Assembly (NCBI GenBank): GCA_934426285.1
Contig: CAKRYE010000005.1
Location: forward strand, 1 to 58,481
DNA length: 58,481 bases
From: an uncultured Blautia sp.
GTDB lineage: Bacteria; Bacillota; Clostridia; Lachnospirales; Lachnospiraceae
Direction of reading: 5' to 3'
The notes under the pieces are model-generated. The model saw only the letters and a list, made by a program, of their open reading frames with translations, had not been told where the DNA came from and made no database searches. Of the stretch, positions 54,537 to 58,481 are shown one piece after another. A program made the position numbers and the translations under genes. Within the stretch, counting starts at the first letter, position 1, and every line of letters starts with the position of its first letter.

Positions 54537-56238
54537 TGTTTCGCTCTTTCCTCTCTGCTTCTCTTGCTGCTCCTGTTAACTCTTCTATTTCGTTTTTAAA
54601 CAAGAACACAATTTCCACGTTTTTATTGCCATACACATAAATTGTGTCAATCAAATGTTCTATCAACTTTCTGTCAATATTTTTCTGTGGCATAAACTGC
54701 TTCATCAGCTTCACCCATTCCTCTGTTGTCCGTAACTGCTTTTCCTGATTTTTTCTTTCTTTTTCTGCAAAAGCAAGAATTCTTCTTAACTTTTGTTCCT
54801 CATCATCATATTTCTGACGAATATACCTGTATTCTTCACTGCTAATCGTGTCATCATTATAGTCAATCAACAGCCGTTCTTTCTTCATTTCCATTTTTGC
54901 AAGTTCATCATTTATTTCTTTCCGTTTCTTATCATGTAGCGCCAGCAGTTCTTTTTTATCATCCTGAATACTTTTGATGACTCTGTCTGACTCCGCAATC
55001 AATTTGAACTGTACATTCAGGGCATTTTTTATCTTCTCCAACACATCTTTCTGACTTATATAGTGATTAAAGCATCGGGTCTTGCCAGAATACTTATAAC
55101 CGTCACATTGATAAAATATCCGAGGTAATTCTTTGCTTGTAAGCCGCTGATTGCCTTTTCTTACTCCCATCAGTGCTCCACAATCTCCACAATAAATTTT
55201 TCCGGTCAGAAGCCGCCTTTCTTCCAAAGATAGTTCCTGATGTTTATTACACTGTGCCTGCTTTTCTCTCCCCTTTTCCTTTATCTGCTGTATTTTTTGG
55301 AAGTCTTCCTCACTGATAAGTGCCGGATGTACATTATAAATATACTCCCATTCCTCCTGCGGTCTTCTTTTCTTCTCCGCTCCCAGGCAGTCTCTCTTCA
55401 CTTTTCCATGTATCCGATGTCCCAGATATACTTCATTGGACAGAAGTTTTCTAAGTGTCGATCCAACCCAGACTGCCTCTTTATACTTTTCCGCTTTCGT
55501 CATGCCACGTAAATACCTGATCTTTCCAGGTGATGGAATCTGTTTCCGGTTCAAAGTCCTGATAATCTCACAATCAGAAACTCCCTGCAGCTTCATTTTA
55601 AATATCTCCTGAACAATAGGGGCTGTTTCTTTATCAATTATATACGTGTTATTTTTTTCATCTCTTAAATATCCATAGGGAATACTTCCTGACGGCGGTA
55701 AAAATTCTCCGCATTTCATTAATGTTTTAATAGATGAACGTATTTTTCTTGAAACATCCTTTGCATACATGTCATTTACAATATTGGAAAATGGAATTAC
55801 TATTTCCTGCTTTCCATCCAGCTTACGGATACTGTCGTATCCATTATTCACTGCTATGAAGCGGATACCTGCCTCCGGAAAGATTTTTTCCAGATATTCA
55901 CTTGTTTCCAGATAATTTCGCCCCAGTCGGCTTAGATCCTTAACTACAACACAATTGATTCTGCCATTTGTCAAATCCTGAAGCATCTGCTTAAAGCCAG
56001 ATCTGGAAAAGTTTGTCCCAGATGCCCCGTTATCTATATAAGAAGCTGTCACTTCAATTTCCGGCAATTTTTTTAAGTGTTCAAGACATATTTTTTTCTG
56101 ATTTCCAATGGAATTGTCTTCTATGCTTCGTTCATCCTCATCCGAAAGCCTGAGATAAAGACATGCTTGATAGGGTTTCATCTCCTCATCTGCAGAAACC
56201 GCAGTTACAGCTATGTTTTTCCTTGATACTCGTGCCAT
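54529..56238 (-). CDS. Large serine recombinase 2 (element integrase)
   Basis: A 569-residue recombinase with the same layout but clearly divergent sequence from its neighbours: catalytic Ser32 in CLYLRLSDEDERS, VKDLSRLGRNYLETSEY, Recombinase domain, zinc ribbon CGDCGALMGVRKGN, coiled coil, and IEIVFLF-type end (VEIVFLFKNEIEEL). An N-terminal extension of ~20 residues precedes the catalytic domain. GGAGA precedes the ATG. It lies 9 bp below recombinase 3. Whether all three act together or one is the integrase and the others direct excision is unknown. Confidence 0.94.
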   Translation of the reverse strand: MARVSRKNIAVTAVSADEEMKPYQACLYLRLSDEDERSIEDNSIGNQKKICLEHLKKLPEIEVTASYIDNGASGTNFSRSGFKQMLQDLTNGRINCVVVKDLSRLGRNYLETSEYLEKIFPEAGIRFIAVNNGYDSIRKLDGKQEIVIPFSNIVNDMYAKDVSRKIRSSIKTLMKCGEFLPPSGSIPYGYLRDEKNNTYIIDKETAPIVQEIFKMKLQGVSDCEIIRTLNRKQIPSPGKIRYLRGMTKAEKYKEAVWVGSTLRKLLSNEVYLGHRIHGKVKRDCLGAEKKRRPQEEWEYIYNVHPALISEEDFQKIQQIKEKGREKQAQCNKHQELSLEERRLLTGKIYCGDCGALMGVRKGNQRLTSKELPRIFYQCDGYKYSGKTRCFNHYISQKDVLEKIKNALNVQFKLIAESDRVIKSIQDDKKELLALHDKKRKEINDELAKMEMKKERLLIDYNDDTISSEEYRYIRQKYDDEEQKLRRILAFAEKERKNQEKQLRTTEEWVKLMKQFMPQKNIDRKLIEHLIDTIYVYGNKNVEIVFLFKNEIEELTGAAREAERKERNIG

Positions 56239-56247
56239 ATTTTCTCC

Positions 56248-57879
56248 TTATCCGGCCATATCCTCTTTTAACTTGTCTACACATTCTTTCAGCTGTTTAA
56301 ATTCATCCTTAAACCTGAATGTGATCTCAATACTTTTATCTGCCGAAACTTCAATCCTGTCTATCAAAGTCACAACCAGTTCCCTTGTCAGCTCTGTTAC
56401 ATTTCTGTTTTCCTTAAAAGAATCCATCCATGCCAGATCTGTTTTCTTTTTTGAAAATGCCAGGTCTTTTTCTTCCTCTATGTGCCTGAGTATCTCCATG
56501 GTTTCTTCAATTTTAGCAGAATATTTTTCTCTCATATAAAAATATTCATCATCTGTTATCATTCCCTCTACACGGTTTTCATACAACTTCATGCGAAACT
56601 CCCGCTGCTGTTCCAGCTGAGCCAGCATTTCATCCTCCTGGACCTTCAGACGTTTTAATTTCATGTCAAAAAACACTTCATCTTTGACTGTATTTAAAAA
56701 TTCCTCCATTTCCAGGATCAGATGGATCTGAAGCCGTATCGCATTTAATACTTTTTCATGGAGCCGGTTCATTTCCATGCTATGACCGGAACTGCAGATT
56801 TTCTTTCTGTAGCCAATGCACACATAATAATTAAACTCTTTTCCCCTCCTGACCACCTTTCTCTTATACATGGTAGAATGGCAGTCAGCGCAAAACAGGA
56901 TACCACACAGAGGATAGGCAGTTTCTTTTGACGGTGCTGTATAAGCATCCATCTGCATGATTTTCTGTACCGTGTCAAACGTTTCCTCTGATACGATAGG
57001 ATCATGTGCACCTTTCACAATGATCCAGTCCTCTTTCTTTTTTTCCTGCATCTTCTTTATTTTATAATTAGGTGTGCCTCTCTTTCCCTGTTCCAGATCT
57101 CCTACATAGACCCGGTTTGTTAAAATCCTCCTGACCTGCTTATCTCCCCATTTACTGACTGTATTCTGTTTAAACCCACACTTATAGTTATGTCCTTTGC
57201 TGACTTTATAATCACTTGGGGACAGAAATCCCATCGTATTAAGATAACCTGCTATATTTTTGCAGGAATATCCTTCAATCCTTTTTGCATAGATCAGGCG
57301 TACTACCTGGGCTGCCTCCTCATCAATGATCAGCTTATGCTTGTCATCCGGTGCTTTCATATATCCAAAGCAGGCAAAATTTCCTATGAATTCTCCGTTT
57401 TTTCTTTGTGTTTTGTACTGAATACGCAGTTTATTGGATAATTCCCTGCAGTATGAATCATTGATAAGATTCTTAAAGGGAATCACAATTTCATCTGAAA
57501 CGTCTCTGTTTAAAGAGTCCACATTATCATTTAATGCGATAAAGCGCACTCCCATAGAAGGAAATACTTTTTCTATATATTTCCCTGTTTCAATATAATC
57601 TCTTCCTAAACGGGATAAATCTTTGACAATGACACAATCAGCCTTTCCCTTCTCCAGCATCTCCATAAGGTTCTGAAACCCCGGTCTGTTGAAATTGGTT
57701 CCGGTAAATCCATCATCCTGGAATTCACCGACTAATTTAATGTCCTTTGATTTTGATACATATTCCTGAATCAGTTTTTTCTGATTTGTGATACTGTTGC
57801 TCTCTCCTTTATCACCGTCTTCCCTTGACAGACGAAGATATGCAACCGCATAATAGATTTTAGATTTTGGGCGTGCCAT
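56248..57879 (-). CDS. Large serine recombinase 3 (element integrase)
   Basis: A 543-residue recombinase: catalytic Ser18 in AYLRLSREDGD, FTGTNFNRPGFQNLMEMLEK, VKDLSRLGRDYIETGKY, Recombinase domain, zinc ribbon CADCHSTMYKRK with a later Cys-containing segment, and a coiled coil preceding IEVSADKSIEITFRF. AGGAGG precedes the ATG. It is the promoter-proximal recombinase of the triplet. Confidence 0.94.
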   Translation of the reverse strand: MARPKSKIYYAVAYLRLSREDGDKGESNSITNQKKLIQEYVSKSKDIKLVGEFQDDGFTGTNFNRPGFQNLMEMLEKGKADCVIVKDLSRLGRDYIETGKYIEKVFPSMGVRFIALNDNVDSLNRDVSDEIVIPFKNLINDSYCRELSNKLRIQYKTQRKNGEFIGNFACFGYMKAPDDKHKLIIDEEAAQVVRLIYAKRIEGYSCKNIAGYLNTMGFLSPSDYKVSKGHNYKCGFKQNTVSKWGDKQVRRILTNRVYVGDLEQGKRGTPNYKIKKMQEKKKEDWIIVKGAHDPIVSEETFDTVQKIMQMDAYTAPSKETAYPLCGILFCADCHSTMYKRKVVRRGKEFNYYVCIGYRKKICSSGHSMEMNRLHEKVLNAIRLQIHLILEMEEFLNTVKDEVFFDMKLKRLKVQEDEMLAQLEQQREFRMKLYENRVEGMITDDEYFYMREKYSAKIEETMEILRHIEEEKDLAFSKKKTDLAWMDSFKENRNVTELTRELVVTLIDRIEVSADKSIEITFRFKDEFKQLKECVDKLKEDMAG

Positions 57880-58009
57880 ATTCTACCTCCTGTTTATTTT
57901 CGCAGGAAATTCAATATGACGTTCGTTCTTTACTCTTTTTATTGACCATTTTCACTATATCAGTTATCTGAAAATACGTCAACTGTTTTCCTGTTTCCAA
58001 TTTTTCCCA

Positions 58010-58219
58010 TCATATGATTGTTTTTTCGGAAGCGTATGATATAAGCTGATCTGTTAATGTTTTTTCTGTATCAGAAAAACGGATCCTTACCCGGGTGTCT
58101 CCATCCTGATATTCATAGGGATTTTCCATCTGCTCAAGATAGCTTAAAATCCGCTCTTCCTTTCCCAGTGAGGCATCTATTTTTAAATCCTTAATATCTT
58201 TTACATATCCCATGTCCAT
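58010..58219 (-). CDS. Small element-associated protein (DUF6870-like)
   Basis: A 69-residue acidic protein: LKIDASLGKEERILSYLEQM, NPYEYQDGDTRVRIRFSDTE, TLTDQLISYA. Small proteins of this type (KEERI...NPYxF...VxFSDTxxTLxD) occur beside recombinases on clostridial elements; I recall them as DUF6870, by eye only. AAGGAG precedes the ATG. It starts the visible recombinase operon, 130 bp above recombinase 3, and overlaps the end of a decayed small gene. Function is unknown. Confidence 0.65.
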   Translation of the reverse strand: MDMGYVKDIKDLKIDASLGKEERILSYLEQMENPYEYQDGDTRVRIRFSDTEKTLTDQLISYASEKTII

Positions 58220-58374
58220 TCACTCCTTTGTACCTTTTAAGATTTCCAGCATTTCCAGTTTTATGCATTTTCCTGAAAAACAATTATGTTTCCCTTCACT
58301 CTATCTCCCAATTCAGACAGGCAAAATGTTCGGGTCTTGTCAAACTTTCTTGGTTCAATGATAACATCCCATAA
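58220..58374 (-). pseudogene. Decayed small element gene (frameshifted)
   Basis: Upstream of the DUF-type gene, protein-like sequence runs in two minus-strand frames: VIIEPRKFDKTRTFCLSELG plus DRVKG in one, then NCFSGKCIKLEMLEILKGTK ending at TGA 58220-58222 in another. The break is near 58285-58295. An RBS-like GGAGG and ATG at 58370-58372 open a third frame that stops after five codons. Most likely a gene with one or two indels; its family is not recognised. Confidence 0.4.
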
Positions 58375-58389
58375 ACCTCCAAAAAATCG

Positions 58390-58450
58390 TTGACTTTTCT
58401 GTGATTTTTTCGTCTAATAGATTGACTGTGCAATGCAAATCACATATAAT
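58390..58450 (+). promoter_or_regulatory. Tandem outward promoters at the right edge
   Basis: Two plus-strand promoters 32 bp apart: TTGACT (58390-58395), 17 nt, TCTAAT; and TTGACT (58422-58427), 17 nt, TATAAT (58445-58450). A direct repeat GTGCAAT (58428-58434 and ~58455-58461) brackets the second -10 box, suggesting a repressor site. AAAGGAG follows at the window edge, so a plus-strand gene begins just outside. Confidence 0.75.
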
Positions 58451-58481
58451 ATAAGTGCAATAGCAAGGAAAGGAGTTGACA

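Larger units (their letters stand above)
52490..58481. mobile_element. Left end of an integrated mobile element with a serine recombinase triplet
   Basis: From the break in spoIVB to the window edge there are only element-type genes: an Rpn-like remnant, three large serine recombinases in one operon, a small DUF-type gene, a decayed small gene and a strong outward promoter. A 12-bp palindrome TCAATATATTGA (52497-52508) lies at the junction and could be part of the attachment site. The far end is beyond the window, so size, cargo and class (ICE, mobilizable element or phage) are unknown. Triplets of serine integrases have been described for some streptococcal integrative elements. Confidence 0.75.

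Noticed and set aside
1..58481. CRISPR arrays, rRNA or tRNA genes
   Set aside because: No regularly spaced direct repeats were seen, and no tRNA or rRNA sequence was recognised on reading; tRNAs were not searched computationally.

Overview
The window reads as the chromosome of a gut Lachnospiraceae-type Firmicute (Blautia, Ruminococcus, Dorea or Roseburia-like). This rests on the Clostridia-style spo0A, spoIIM and SpoVB-like genes, strong AGGAGG ribosome binding sites, TTGACA/TATAAT promoters, an Rrf2-IscS-NifU cluster, and a GH112/GH136 host-glycan locus. Genus and species are inference. Apart from the right end, the content is largely core chromosomal.

Left part (1-13 kb): the tail of an ATP-type PEP carboxykinase, then a cytoplasmic sugar-sensor/GGDEF protein. 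Next is a six-gene minus-strand operon for taking up and breaking down galacto-N-biose/lacto-N-biose-type glycans: substrate-binding protein, two permeases, a small chaperone-like subunit, a parallel beta-helix protein resembling GH136 lacto-N-biosidase, and a GH112 phosphorylase. A divergent AraC regulator faces it. The operon has no ATPase, so a shared MsmX-type ATPase is presumed. Two cysteine-cluster proteins (FliB-like and YkgJ-like) follow in convergent orientation.

Middle part (13-52 kb): housekeeping. It holds a Lon-type AAA+ ATPase without a protease domain, trpS, an AEC permease, deoB, topB, an orphan response regulator, a PAP2 membrane protein, a glycosyltransferase plus mutY, an L,D-transpeptidase, gpmI, hom, a small XRE regulator facing a small membrane protein, a GNAT enzyme plus rlmD, the gap-pgk-tpiA glycolysis cluster, a PHP phosphatase, a P-type ATPase, the Rrf2-iscS-nifU iron-sulfur operon, a SpoVB-like flippase, DAHP synthase, xerD, spoIIM, rny, recX-recA with a LexA box, glgA and spo0A. 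Dispersed palindromic repeats sit next to several stop codons.

Right part (52.3-58.5 kb): the most notable region. Upstream of spo0A, where spoIVB normally sits, only the last ~45 codons of spoIVB remain, cut exactly before the SGSP catalytic-serine motif. Immediately beyond lie an Rpn-like remnant, three tandem large serine recombinases, small element-type genes and a strong outward promoter. The simplest reading is an integrated mobile element that has split spoIVB, comparable in logic to the skin element in sigK. Its far end lies outside the window.
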